DNA of 64,000 bases, from the NCBI RefSeq assembly GCF_009870125.1, contig NC_046683.1, positions 28,672,129-28,736,128 of the forward strand. Direction: 5' to 3'. The notes below the pieces were generated by a model. It worked only from the letters and a program-made list of their open reading frames with translations. It did not search any database and had not been told where the DNA came from. Both the position numbers and the translations under genes were made by a program. This stretch comes from Drosophila pseudoobscura (Eukaryota; Arthropoda; Insecta; Diptera; Drosophilidae). Below are positions 30,882 through 42,500 of this stretch, piece after piece (the stretch's first letter is position 1; every line of letters begins with the position of its first letter).

Positions 30882-33800
30882 ATGACTCTGACAATAATCC
30901 AATGGAACCTTCGAGGCTACATAAACAACTATAATGAACTACAAATTATTATTAAACAATACCAACCACATATAATTGCATTACAAGAAACGCATCTATT
31001 TAATATTCACAATATACCCATTCCTATCAACTTCTCACTTTACGCTAAAAACTACTCACCCAATTTTGGGGGAGCAGCAGTCCTCATACACAACTCAATC
31101 GAATCAAAGGAAATACATTTACAAACTGACTTCGATGCAACTGCTATTGAAGTTGAATCGAAGAAAAAATTTAAAATAATTTCTGCATACATATCGCCAA
31201 GCCAAAATTTTAACGAAAGTAACCTACACAATGTTCTCAGCAATAACTCAAGCTCAATTATTTTAGGTGATTTCAACAGTTGGAGCAAACTTTGGGGCTC
31301 ACCAAAAAATAACGCAAGAGGCAATACAGTAGCCAAATTCCTAAATAACACCAACTTTATACTCTTAAACGACAAATCCCCCACACACTTTACCACACAC
31401 AATACATACACACATATTGACCTATCACTTTGCTCTCCAGACTTATTCCAATACGCTAACTGGAAAATCATCGACGACCTTCACGGAAGTGACCATTTCC
31501 CTATCCTCATTACACTCTTTAACAATAACAAACAGAATAAAACACAAAACAACCCAATCTTCAAAATAAACTCAGCCAACTGGGATGCATTTAAGGACAA
31601 AACTGACTACTTTAATACAAAAAGTCCGCCCTCAAACAATATCAATAAAGAAACATCATGTCTAAATAAAATTCTACTACAAAGCGCCCATCTTACCATC
31701 CCACAAACATCAATTAAAAACCATCCCAGAAACGTTCCCTGGTGGAACAATGGACTGCAAACTCTCAACAACGAAAGAAAACAAGCATGGAACAAACTAA
31801 AAAAACACATTACAACTACAAACATCATTAGATTTCGAAAAGCAGCGGCAAAATTTAAAAAAGAAATTAAATCTGCAAAAAATAAGTCACTTTCCTCTTT
31901 TACTTCAGAAATCCAACCACAAACAAAGACAAGTCAAACCTGGTCAAATATAAGACGCTTTTGTGGACTGAATAATATGAAAAACATCCATACAATTATC
32001 CATCCGACCACTTTACAGCCAACTTCAGATAACCCCTCCATTGCCAATTCATTTGCCGAATACTGGTCTGATCAGTCCAAAGATTCCAACTTCTCATCCA
32101 TGTTCACTAACAACAAATATTCAATTTCAACATATCAAAGCTCTCCTCCATCGCAATCTGCACAGAAAATAGAATCAGATATCACTTCCATAGAACTTTC
32201 CTCCGCACTCTCAAGCTTAAAGGGCCATACACCAGGTATTGATCGAATCTCCTACCCAATGATTGCAAATACATCCCCAGCAGTTAAGGATCGAATTTTA
32301 AAGCACTACAATAATATACTTAATAACTATATACCTCAAGCTTACAAAATAGGTCTTGTTATACCAATAGCCAAACCCGGCTACATCAAAACATCAATAA
32401 CCTCATACCGCCCGATTTCTCTAAACTCTTGCTTCGCAAAAGTCCTAGACAAAATCATAGCCAAGAGGTTGTGGTGGTTTGTTACTACAAACAAACATAT
32501 ACACACAAATCAAGTTGGTTTCAAACGTGGAAAATCAGTTACAGACAATCTAGCGTACTTAGATCATCTGATAACTGATGCATTATCCCACAAACAACAT
32601 TTGTCAATAGTATCATTAGATTTCAATAAAGCCTTTGACAAAATTGGACTACATGCAATAACTAAGCAACTCCAAGAATGGAACATCGGCCCAAAAATAC
32701 TTAACTATATTATTAATTTTATGAGCAAGAGAAAAATCAAATGTCGCGTAGCAAACAACCTATCGAGCACTTTTCCTCTGCATAACGGAATCCCCCAGGG
32801 ATCACCGATATCAGTTATTATATTCTTAATAGCATATAATAAACTAGCAAACCTCATTACTATCCAACGAAATCTCACATTCACAGCCTATGCTGACGAT
32901 TTTCATATTATTGTCAAATTTAAAAAAAACCAAACCCAAGAAAATTTCAATCTCGATGATCTATTCCAAAAAATCGACGAATGGTGTTCGTTTTCAGGCT
33001 CATCCTTATCATTTGATAAATGCAAACACTTACATATATGCCGTAAACATAACTGTAAATGCACAATAACAACGAGAAACCTAAACATTCCGAGCGTAGA
33101 CCACTTAAAAATATTAGGACTCACATTCGACTCAAAATATAGATGGACTAGACACATAGAAGACTTAGCTAGCTCTCTCTCAAACAAAATTAATATAATA
33201 AAATGTCTCTCCAGTAACAAGTTCAATTGCAATACGCATACACTAATATCAATCACAAAAGCAATAATAGTTTCTAAAATTGACTACGGACTAGTATTTT
33301 ACGGCAATTCCTCAATAACTTGGCTTAAAAAAATTCAAACCATTCTAAACTGTGCAGTAAGGATAGCTTTGGGAGCATTCAGGACAACCCCGATTACAAA
33401 TCTATTAATGGAAGCTAACATAAACACAGTTGCAGATCGACGTGACTTTCTACAAGCCAAACTAATAAAAAACCTTTATTTTCCAAACAACTCACCTCTT
33501 CACAAAATCTCAAAGTCCCTCCAAAGCAGAATCCACTTCAACAACAAAATACCTTCAGCAATAACTTACTCTCTACAACATTGCAAAAAACAAAACATAA
33601 GCCTTCTCATAAAACCCGAAATAAAAACTAAGCTACCTTTCTGGAAATTCCAACCAAATACCATAAATACCGAACTTGAAAAACTAGACAAAAATAATAC
33701 ACACGACTCTATATACCAACAACACTTTCTTACCATCAAAGACCAATTTAATGATCACACCTTTCTGTTTACGGATGGATCCAAAACCATAAGTACCACA

Positions 33801-34589
33801 TCATTTGCAATCACAACTGAGAGAAACACCTTAAAAGTGGGCTTACTACAAAATTTTTCTTCAATTTACTCTGCCGAAATCATAGCCATATTCGAGGCAA
33901 TACAAATTGTCAAATCTATGCGCGGGAAATATATGATATGCTCAGACTCTCTATCCTCTCTTCAAGCCATAGGCAACCCCGATAACCTCAACTATTATGA
34001 ATCTAAAATTAGATCTCTTCTAATGCAACTACACCCAAAAATAAAACTACTCTGGATCCCAGGTCATAAAAACATAAAAGGAAATGAACTAGCAGACCAA
34101 AAAGCAAAATCAGCTTCAACAATGCCCCTTACATACACACACAATAACAATATATCAGACATTAATAAACACCTCAAGACAAAAATGCTTAAAGACAAAC
34201 TTATAAAACTAGAACAAACATCGAACTGGTATCAACTTATCAATCCCAACCAAATAACAGCCGACAAATTCACCAAAAGACTAGACCAAAACACCACATC
34301 AAGGATAAAACAAACAAAAATAATTAGACTAAGACTAGGACATACAAGAATAACTCACCAACATTACCTAGACCCAACCAAAATAAATACTTGTACGCAT
34401 TGCCTGAACAATGTTCCAGTAACTATAGAACACCTACTCAAAGACTGCCCATCCTCACAACTCACAGACATACGTTTCAAAATCTTCGCTAACAATAATC
34501 CACTGACACTCCTCTCTAACCCAACTAAAACTGAAATAGACCTAATCATAAAATATCTAAAAGAAACCAACTTATACCCATTAATCTAA
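30882..34589 (+). CDS. I-like element ORF2 (endonuclease, reverse transcriptase, RNase H)
   Basis: This 1235-residue protein carries out target-primed reverse transcription. An APE-type endonuclease occupies the N-terminus (WNLRG near residue 7, LQETH, GDFN with Asp at about 130, GSDHFPI). The RT has SYRPISLNS, a GIPQGSPIS motif and the catalytic YADD at residues 670-673. RNase H has FTDGSK (Asp at about 965), Glu in SAEI, and CSDSLSSL. A C-terminal CxxC-H-C motif (CTHCLNN-EHLLKDC) is present. The frame is complete. Confidence 0.93.
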   Translation: MTLTIIQWNLRGYINNYNELQIIIKQYQPHIIALQETHLFNIHNIPIPINFSLYAKNYSPNFGGAAVLIHNSIESKEIHLQTDFDATAIEVESKKKFKIISAYISPSQNFNESNLHNVLSNNSSSIILGDFNSWSKLWGSPKNNARGNTVAKFLNNTNFILLNDKSPTHFTTHNTYTHIDLSLCSPDLFQYANWKIIDDLHGSDHFPILITLFNNNKQNKTQNNPIFKINSANWDAFKDKTDYFNTKSPPSNNINKETSCLNKILLQSAHLTIPQTSIKNHPRNVPWWNNGLQTLNNERKQAWNKLKKHITTTNIIRFRKAAAKFKKEIKSAKNKSLSSFTSEIQPQTKTSQTWSNIRRFCGLNNMKNIHTIIHPTTLQPTSDNPSIANSFAEYWSDQSKDSNFSSMFTNNKYSISTYQSSPPSQSAQKIESDITSIELSSALSSLKGHTPGIDRISYPMIANTSPAVKDRILKHYNNILNNYIPQAYKIGLVIPIAKPGYIKTSITSYRPISLNSCFAKVLDKIIAKRLWWFVTTNKHIHTNQVGFKRGKSVTDNLAYLDHLITDALSHKQHLSIVSLDFNKAFDKIGLHAITKQLQEWNIGPKILNYIINFMSKRKIKCRVANNLSSTFPLHNGIPQGSPISVIIFLIAYNKLANLITIQRNLTFTAYADDFHIIVKFKKNQTQENFNLDDLFQKIDEWCSFSGSSLSFDKCKHLHICRKHNCKCTITTRNLNIPSVDHLKILGLTFDSKYRWTRHIEDLASSLSNKINIIKCLSSNKFNCNTHTLISITKAIIVSKIDYGLVFYGNSSITWLKKIQTILNCAVRIALGAFRTTPITNLLMEANINTVADRRDFLQAKLIKNLYFPNNSPLHKISKSLQSRIHFNNKIPSAITYSLQHCKKQNISLLIKPEIKTKLPFWKFQPNTINTELEKLDKNNTHDSIYQQHFLTIKDQFNDHTFLFTDGSKTISTTSFAITTERNTLKVGLLQNFSSIYSAEIIAIFEAIQIVKSMRGKYMICSDSLSSLQAIGNPDNLNYYESKIRSLLMQLHPKIKLLWIPGHKNIKGNELADQKAKSASTMPLTYTHNNNISDINKHLKTKMLKDKLIKLEQTSNWYQLINPNQITADKFTKRLDQNTTSRIKQTKIIRLRLGHTRITHQHYLDPTKINTCTHCLNNVPVTIEHLLKDCPSSQLTDIRFKIFANNNPLTLLSNPTKTEIDLIIKYLKETNLYPLI

Positions 34590-34755
34590 CTCTAATATAA
34601 AACCTATGGAATACATCTCACATATAATAAACATAATATAATAAGCATAACATAATAACAACATAGCCGAAGGTCGTAGTAACCAGTGCTATCATTAATA
34701 AGCTAGGTTAATAGTTTTAACTCTAACCTCGCTGTAAATAAATAAATAAATAAAA
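34590..34755 (+). other. I-like element 3' UTR and TAAA tail
   Basis: About 145 bp of A+T-rich DNA is followed by a short (TAAA)n run at 34735-34755, as expected where TAA-type tails prime reverse transcription. The right target duplicate follows at 34756-34768. Confidence 0.8.
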
Positions 34756-35540
34756 ACAAAGCGGACCAATCAAAATCCCTAATTAGGTTATTAAGCTTCG
34801 CAAACTCGGCTTTACGAAAGCAGCGGACACGTTCAGGTAGTCTACTCGACCGATCCAATACAGTTGGTCCTATGTCTAGCGACACCTCGAAAGTAGGGTG
34901 GTAGGCGTCTTCAGGTATAGTGAGCGGAAGGGCTCGGGTTAACAACATTATGGTCGGATCCGATACAAAGCATAGATCAAGCAATCGACCCAAGGAATTT
35001 TCCACATGATTGACTTGAGACAGGGACAGGTCCAGCAAGCCGTCAACAAAGTCATGTCGTGACATGGGCACTAGGATACTAGACTCGTTTACCGAAGACC
35101 AAACAGTTCCTGGCAAGTTGAAGTCACCAAGAACTATCATACGATCTTTATCAGATAGCGAGGAAGCAACAGCGGTTAAAGCGGACAAGTGCTGCTCATA
35201 AATTGAAATATCCGAAGAAGGTGGGATATACGAGCAAGTAATGAATATAGCGAAAGCGGGAAGAATCAGTTTTACACACAGGAATTCCAGTTCCTGTTGA
35301 ACTTGGACTGTGAAGTGTTCTGACGTGAAGTAAGAGTCCACTGCAATTAGAACCCCTCCTGCACGTCGAGACGAACGGTCCTTTCTTAAAGTTTTGTACC
35401 GACCTGCCAAAACCTCGGAACTAAGAATGTCCGGCTTTAACCAGGTTTCAGTAAACACAATAACGTGGAAAGCAAATGCAACACTATCCCGGAAAGAATG
35501 CTGAGCTTACTACGCAAGCCTCTTACATTCTGATAGGTTA
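34756..35540 (-). pseudogene. CR1-type element copy A, ORF2 endonuclease part (frameshifted)
   Basis: The minus strand encodes an APE-type endonuclease (FTETWLKPD, GGVLIAVDS, GDFNLPG, and a Leu-Asp-Leu-Cys region) up to DFDWSAL, where the I-like element interrupts it. Near 35495 copy A reads CCCGGAAAGAATG where the copy at 62137 reads CCCGGAAAAGAATG. One base is lost, so the N-terminal YQNVRGLRS segment is out of frame with the rest. Confidence 0.85.
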
Positions 35541-35552
35541 CTAAAAGAGAAG

Positions 35553-36566
35553 TTAGTTTTTTGGAAAGGTTGGAGCAAGACGGGAAGTTGAGGAAGAGGA
35601 AGTTGAGGTTGAGGGTGGCACGCTGGAAAGATTTGGAAGCGATATGGGGGGCCTATTCTTCTTCTTAGCCTTAACCTCCTTCACCACCAAATGCTCCGGC
35701 CAAAATTTGGTGGAGCAAATGGTGTCAAATTGAGTTGGGGAGATGCTTATCTTAAACGAGGCTATCTCCCTGGCATAAGAGAAGTTAAATTTCTCCACCT
35801 TTAAACCCACGGCTTTTATTTTGCTTTGAATGAAAGCAGTTACATCATTAGATGTGAGGTCAGGGGCCAGCCGTGAAACAAAAACTTGTCGTTTTGGTGG
35901 GACTCCCACCAGTGGTTTAGTCACCACAGGTCTAGTACCTGTGGTGGCAATATCCGGAGGTCCGGAACGTCTATTTACTGGTGGGATCGGGATAGACGGG
36001 ACAACTAGTGAACTTGCGGACACCACGGACACGGACGCTGCAGACGTACTTGGCTGCACATTCTCCGAGGCGATGAATTCGGCTACCGAATCTGCATCGC
36101 CAGCAGCTTTCGTTGCCTTTGGAGTGGCAAACGAGATCAACTGCTGCACACTTGGAGTGGTCGGAGTCAGTTTTTCGGCGGCGCACGGCTGAGTGACGGT
36201 TGGCACTTGCAGGTCCCGCGGAGTGACCTTTTTGCGCCTCGGAGACTCATTCAGCAGTTTTAAACCGCTAAACTGAGCCTCCATTGCTAGGAGCCGATCG
36301 TATTGGTTTTTGAAACCAACGGTCAGCTCCTTAAAGCCACTCCGCGTCTGCCTCATGAAAGATACCATTTCCTTCTTCACCGCACGGCATGCCTCGCAAC
36401 TGTAATGCAAGCCATTACGTTTGGCTGTAGCATCACTCACGAGGCCAGAAAATCCCGCGCATTTTGCGTGGACTACGCTGTCGCAGAGCCAGCAGGGGAC
36501 ATTCGGCTGATCGTGAGTGATCTGCTTCTTGCAGATTTTTTTGGCGCAGACCACAGCGAATTCCAT
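35553..36566 (-). CDS. CR1-type element copy A, ORF1 with PHD-like zinc finger
   Basis: This 337-residue frame encodes an ORF1 of the kind found in CR1-clade elements. The N-terminus (residues 8-60) has CAKKIC, CWLCDSVVHAKC and CEAC spacing, a PHD/C4HC3-like finger. A short coiled-coil-like stretch (about 65-105) and Pro/Ser/Thr-rich linkers follow. Residues 225-300 (VFVSRLAPDLTSNDV) resemble an RNA-binding fold. The Ser-rich C-terminus ends just before ORF2. The ORF itself has no stop, but the element is broken downstream. Confidence 0.8.
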   Translation of the reverse strand: MEFAVVCAKKICKKQITHDQPNVPCWLCDSVVHAKCAGFSGLVSDATAKRNGLHYSCEACRAVKKEMVSFMRQTRSGFKELTVGFKNQYDRLLAMEAQFSGLKLLNESPRRKKVTPRDLQVPTVTQPCAAEKLTPTTPSVQQLISFATPKATKAAGDADSVAEFIASENVQPSTSAASVSVVSASSLVVPSIPIPPVNRRSGPPDIATTGTRPVVTKPLVGVPPKRQVFVSRLAPDLTSNDVTAFIQSKIKAVGLKVEKFNFSYAREIASFKISISPTQFDTICSTKFWPEHLVVKEVKAKKKNRPPISLPNLSSVPPSTSTSSSSTSRLAPTFPKN

Positions 36567-36950
36567 TTTTATTTTTATTATTCAAATATTTTCTTAAGAA
36601 AATTTGCAAAGAAAAATTAAAATTAAAAAAATTAAAAATTTCCAAAACAAATTGGTATCAGAAAAATGTGCCAGACAACGCTCAAAGCGGAATTGGTAAG
36701 AAAAAAAAGAGAGCAGAGTGGAGAGCGGTTATAGCGAGAGCTACTAGACAGAGAGCGCTATTGCTCAGAAAGTTGAAAGAGCGAGAGAGAAAGAACAGTT
36801 ATTGAGGTTGAGGTGATAGCGAGAGAGTGATAAGACAACAAAAGCTACCAGACGAGAGCGGACTGCAATGCAATACTCGCTCACTGCAACAACACAACAC
36901 AACACAAGCCGACGCCGAAAAATAAAAAGTTAAATAATATTTTAACACAA
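36567..36950 (-). other. CR1-type element 5' UTR / promoter region
   Basis: It is rich in GAGAG tracts and is repeated, diverged, upstream of the second copy at about 62790-62986. From 36738 on it is also part of the 9.3-kb tandem unit and recurs at 46023-46235. The outer boundary is approximate. Confidence 0.6.
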
Positions 36951-39105
36951 ATCAAAAGGCATGCACTCGCGTAAAATAATTGGTTTCCAGATTGTTGTCT
37001 GGTTAGGGAGTATAATTAGAATTTAGTTAGGAAAACTCCGGCTGTTTATTCGAAACAAAAGGAAAAAATGCGGAGCGCAAAACAAAAACACGTCTGATCA
37101 CTACGAAAGAGAACGGATATTGTGGATATTGTAACGTGTCCCGCCACGCTAGCTGTTATTCAGCGAAGGGAAGCACACGCTTTGGGTTTCCGGCCTCTGC
37201 TCGTCGGCTATTGGAGTGATGTTCTTGCCGCCCCTCCTGCTGGTGGCCTATACGCATTATACCGCGAATGAAGTAGCGTGTCACGACGAAAATGCTTAAC
37301 CGGGAGACACTGTTTATCCCTGAATAGAATTGTGGATGTGTGCCGGAAAGGCATCTCAGCTCCGCCTCTGGTGTTGTCGAGGTCGTGTCGCCCACCCTAC
37401 CATGGCCATTCCAAACCGTTCGAATTAATGAATGGCCCCTTTGTCCTGGGCGTCCTACATGGGGAATTTGCCAGCGAAAGCAAAGCGGTAGATTAATACA
37501 TTATAAAGTTTATTCACTTACTGGCTAAAACAATAACATTACCCGCAAATACCATAATATAATCCCCCGCATTAAAAGAATAGCTAAATTAAATATATGT
37601 ATAAAATCCCTACAAATACTTGGCTATGTGTAATACAAACGATATACTAAATAAGTCCGAAATGGACAAACTAACTTGCTTGCTGACTCCGTAATGTTAA
37701 GAAGCCAATTCGAGTGGGCACTTCTCCCTCCCGCTCACCGACCGGCCCTCATTCCCTTGTTTCAAGTTTTACTTTATTAATAACAGAATTTAAGTCCACT
37801 CATACCTTTTCTCCAGTTTATGGCTCCATCGGCGAAAGCGCTTTCCTCGATGAATACCTAAAGCTGCTGTGGTGGAAGAAACACTTAAAATGGCACAAGG
37901 TAGGGGGAAATCATAATTGCAAATCGGCGAGAGTCACGAGAAGCCACTACCGGAATCAAATCTAATTCTCTCCTAATTAACTCCGCACCGAGATCAAAAT
38001 TAATTACACATTTACGAACACGAATACAATTACTCCGTCAATCCGTTGCTTCCTCTTTTTTTTTCCTATTCTCTTTCTCCCGACTGTTATCTATGTTTCC
38101 TTTCCACCTCCTGGGCGAAAGGGAACAGCACAAATTTTTTCCCCTGCTTCTGCAGGTGAAAGGTTCGCGAAAGCAAAGAAAAGGCCAAACGGCCAATCTC
38201 CGACGGTGCTAGATCGACACTTTCTCTCCGCCGATCTGCTTGCGACCAAGGGACAGGCCCTCCTTATCTGCCGCGTCGCGCTCGACTACTAAAGTGCCGA
38301 CGCCAACGCCTCGGGAAGCTAGCCGCTTGGGGGGACCGAGCGCTCCCCAAATGTCTTCTCCCTCTGCTTCCACGCTCGCTTCTCCGATGGCTGAGTGCTT
38401 TCCAGACAATCCCAAAGGTTTAAACGCCACTTTGTTAGGCTTGCGGTTGCTGTTGTTTGCTGGCTGGCTTCCTTGGACGATCGAATCCGCACTGATTAAC
38501 TCGATTTACTAAGCGCCAAGACTACAAATGGGACAACTCTTTGATATTTTCCTTTAGCCCTTCTCTTCTTTTCCCGCAGCACTTACCCCCAATCGGACTC
38601 AGCGCTATACGGCTTCTGACGACTGAATACGACGCCCACTCGCCTTCAACAAAGAAACTCGCAGTCGAATATTGGATTTAGATATTTAGATTTCCTAGAG
38701 TTTTTCTTTCACTAAATTCTTTCTTTTTCCTTTTCGGCGGACCGATGCGCAACCGACTCAATTGACTTTCAAGAGGGAATAGCCGATAGGGACGCCAACG
38801 TTCTGGCAGCAAATCCTCTAACAGGTCCCTGGATGCATTTTCAACAGAGATAGCCTGACGTTTTGAGCTGTTACCGTCTTTTTGGTTTTCCTTTGACCCA
38901 TCGTTCGCCTGCCACACTGAGCACTAGATGGCGCCACAAAAAAACTCAGCATTTTCTGCTACAAGCGCTACAGCTCCTAATTAGGCGTTTTATGTCTTTT
39001 AGACTAGATTGGTTTTAAGCCAAACGCAGTGAGAACATCTTCGCATGTGTTAGTAAACACACATTTACATATTAATATCTATGTATTTAAATAAACCAAA
39101 CAAAT
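36951..39105. other. Unclassified 2.1-kb sequence in unit A
   Basis: It has no convincing gene: open frames are all under 95 codons and lie on both strands. TGTAACGTGTCCCGCC at 37130 looks like a possible LTR start, and the stretch is long enough for a large-LTR Gypsy element, but no inverted ends or second copy outside the tandem units were found. A CTCF-like motif lies at 38922-38934. The BEL element is inserted at its right edge. Confidence 0.45.
38922..38934 (+). promoter_or_regulatory. CTCF-like insulator motif (tentative)
   Basis: CACTAGATGGCGC resembles the CTCF recognition core. The same motif is at 48212-48224 in unit B. A motif match alone says little about binding. Confidence 0.25.
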
Positions 39106-39470
39106 TGTTGTGAAATCCTCGATACGAGATTTCAATGTTGAGCAGAAATGCTCTGGGGAATCTTTGCGTTTAATAATGTACTACACGATATAGACAGTTC
39201 GAGATTTATTCATTTGGACTTCAATCAACTTAAACTTTAAACGTAATTCGCGTATAGAGTACAATGTAATGGGTAATACGGGTGTAAGCACGGCCAGCTG
39301 CAACTGCTAATTGTCGTTGTGATTTCGTCGACACGCAAACGAAGACTCTTCTTGGTGATCGGAGACGAGGTTACGCCGCCCTAGCATGAAACGATGCCGT
39401 TCTCCGAGTGGGCAATTGCAGTTAGAGCGCTCTCACTCTCTTTGTAGTTTAACCCTTAGAAAACCGTCCA
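39106..39470 (-). repeat. BEL unit A 3' LTR
   Basis: It is near-identical to 45554-45918, and a purine-rich GGGGGCGGCA precedes it on the coding strand. Confidence 0.92.
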
Positions 39471-39595
39471 TGCCGCCCCCAATACTGGGACCAGTATTAG
39501 AAACCAACGGATGTCACATGTGAATGCTCTGTGAATAAAGAAAGTGTTCGTTATGGTACATGTATGGTCGAATGGAGCTAGCAACGGTGGTAGGA

Positions 39596-42500
39596 TTATT
39601 CTGAGGTCTGTGGCAACGGTAGCCGACATAGTTTAGAGACCGATCGTTTGTATACGCCTGATGCTGTTTTAACAGTTGCGACTCTGACTAAACTGTCAGC
39701 TCCAGGGTGAACTTCTATTATCCTTCCCAGTTTCCACTCGTTGGGTGGCAGTCGGTCATCCTTGACAATTACTAGATCGCTGACTTGTAGATTGTCGGTT
39801 TCATGTCGCCACTTTGGACGGGCTTGAAGATGTGATAGCCAGTCCGAACTCCAACGCTTCCAAAATTGCCGGATCATTTTCTGTCCTTCCAGAAATTGGA
39901 CTGTGAGTGGAACATCCCTTGTCGTTACATCCGGCGGAGCTAATAATGAATCTCCAATAAGAAAATGTGCCGGGGTGAGGACAGCTAGGTCCTCCGGCTC
40001 CGCGCTTAGTGGACATAAAGGCCTGGAATTTAAACAGGCTTCAATTTGTGTTAGCACGGTAGCAAGTTGTTCGTAGGTCATTTTATATCCTGAAAAGGCT
40101 CGATAGAGATGTGTTTTGACAGACTTTACATTTGCCTCCCAAAGGCCTCCGAAATTAGGACTATGCGGTGGATTAAAATGCCATTGGACGTTTCGGGCGG
40201 CTAAAGCAGGTATTACAGTTGTGGGTAGCTCTCGTTTCAAATGTATTTGCCAGGTTTGAAGAGCCCGGTGGGCACCAATGAAGTTCGTGCCGCAATCGCT
40301 ATACATGTGTTGACAGTAACCCCGACGCGCGATGAAACGTTGTAGGGCCATGAGAAAGTGTTCGGTGGTTAAGCCCGTGACCGCTTCAAGATGAATTGCC
40401 TTTGTAGCCAAACAGATGAAAACTGCGATATACGCCTTGTAGTTTGTGTGTCCACGGAATCTGGATGCTTGAATTTCGAACGCGCCTGTATAGTCCACTC
40501 CGGTGGCGATGAATGCACGAGTTGGCGGATTGACTCTATGTAGGGGAAGATCGGCCATCAATTGTGCTGCTGGTTTCGGTCGGTGACGAAAACATCGGAC
40601 GCATTGTCGAAGAATGCGTTTGACAGTTTGTTTTCCGTTGACTATCCAGAATTTGTGTCGAATAGTGGCCAGCGTTAATTCGGTGCCGCCGTGGAGTGCG
40701 AGACGGTGGGCATTACGCACGACGAGATCGGTAAAATGATGATGATTGGGAATGATCATTGGTTGTCGCTGGCTTATTGGAAGGTGCATTGCATTTCGCA
40801 GTCGACCTCTGACTCGTAGAATTTGTTGGTCATCTAGAAATGGGGATAATTGACACAGCTTGTGTGTGCCCGATAGTGTCTTGTTTCCCTTCAACCTCAA
40901 TATTTCTGTCGCGTAGACCTCCTGTTGAATGCTGCGAACGAGATGAATTAAAGCGTTATCGAGCTCCTGCACACTCAGTGGTCCAGACAGTTTGTCCCCT
41001 TTGGCTTGAATGTTATGTATAAACCGTAGAATATATGCCATGACTGATATTAACTTGTCGTATGACGACGAGCTTTGGATGAAGGCTTCTGGAGCCTCCG
41101 AGACTTGCACAGCATTTTGGAACAAAACTGATGGTTTCTCCTCGATTATAGTCCTGTCGATGTCCTGACTGGGAACTCCGTTTGCAGGCCATTGGCTTTC
41201 CGGCTGCTGTAGCCATGATGGTCCAGACCACCATAATGGATGTACTGCTAACTCTTGTGGTGTTAAGCCACGAGTTGCGCAGTCCGCTAGGTTTACCGCA
41301 GTAGGTACGTGTCTCCACTGAGTTGATGTACTATGCTCCAAAATCTGTCCAACGCGATTTGCCACAAAGGGTTGCCATCGGTGGGGATCTCCATTTATCC
41401 AAAACAAAACGATAGTAGCATCTGACCAATAGAAGGTTGCCATAGGTGGTCCTGCAGTGCGCAGTTGGTCCCGGATCCATTTTGCCAGTTAAACTGCCAG
41501 CAGCGCACCCGAAAGCTCGACTCGTGGAATTGTGATCGGTTTCGTGGGTGTGACTCGACTGCGTGCAGCTAGCAAATGAGTTTGAATCATTCCGTTTGGT
41601 AGCTCTGCACGAATATATGCACATGCTGCATACGCCAGTGATGATCCATCGCAGAAAACATGTAGCTGTAATGACGCAAGCTCGTGGATGTTGACGCGCA
41701 GCCATCGTGGTACTTGAATTTGCTCGACATATGGCAAGTTCTGTATGAATCCCTGCCATCTATCAAGCAGTTCGGTTGGCAGCGGTTCATCCCAGTCCAG
41801 TTGTGCTAGACTGCCATCGTTGCGTTTGATGCGGGCCATCCAGAAGTCCTTGAGTATCGCCTTCGCGGTCATGACACAGGACGTGATGAAACCTAATGGG
41901 TCGTACAGTCGGGCGACTGTGGAAAGTAAAGAACGTTTAGTATGTGCGTGACTGATTTCAAAATTTATCTTGAACCCAAAATAGTCTTGATGTGGATGCC
42001 AATAGAGGCCTAAGGTTTTAACGGGATCTTGGTATTCAAACTCTAATAGTGTCTTATGAGATAAATGGTCTGGAGGTATGTCTTGTAGCAGAGAAGCGTC
42101 ATTCGCAGAACACTTTCGAAGTTCCATTCCTGCTGATCGTAAGGCTCCGATCAATTGATTTTGAATTTCTAATGCTCCTTCGCGAGTGGAAGCTCCGCTT
42201 TGTACGTCATCAACGTATATTTCGTGTCGAAGGACCGTTTCCGCGAGTGGATATCGGTCGCGTTCATCCTGCGCCAGTTGATGTATGACGCGAATGGCTG
42301 TGTAAGGAGCTGAAGCAGTTCCAAACGTAACTGTGTTGAGATAATACTCAGCTACTTGGTTGTGTTCGTCATGCCAAAAGATGCGTTGATATTGCGAATC
42401 CTCTGCGTTCATGTCAATGCATCTGTACATCTTCTGAATGTCGGCAGCAAAAACAAACGATGGAAACGCCAATTCAGGACCACGCCGGCTAGATCGTTTT

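Larger units (their letters stand above)
29394..34755 (+). mobile_element. Full-length I-factor-like non-LTR retrotransposon
   Basis: The 5.36-kb element begins CAGT, as the I factor does, has a 177-bp 5' UTR and two open ORFs, and ends in TAAA repeats (34735-34755). It is flanked by a 13-bp target duplication. Length, ORF layout, three zinc knuckles and an RNase H domain all match the I clade. With both ORFs unbroken it may be active. Confidence 0.93.

Noticed and set aside
37156..38917. Small ORFs in the unclassified 2.1-kb region as genes
   Set aside because: All are under 95 codons, overlap on both strands, and have no motif. Conservation between units A and B only reflects duplication.
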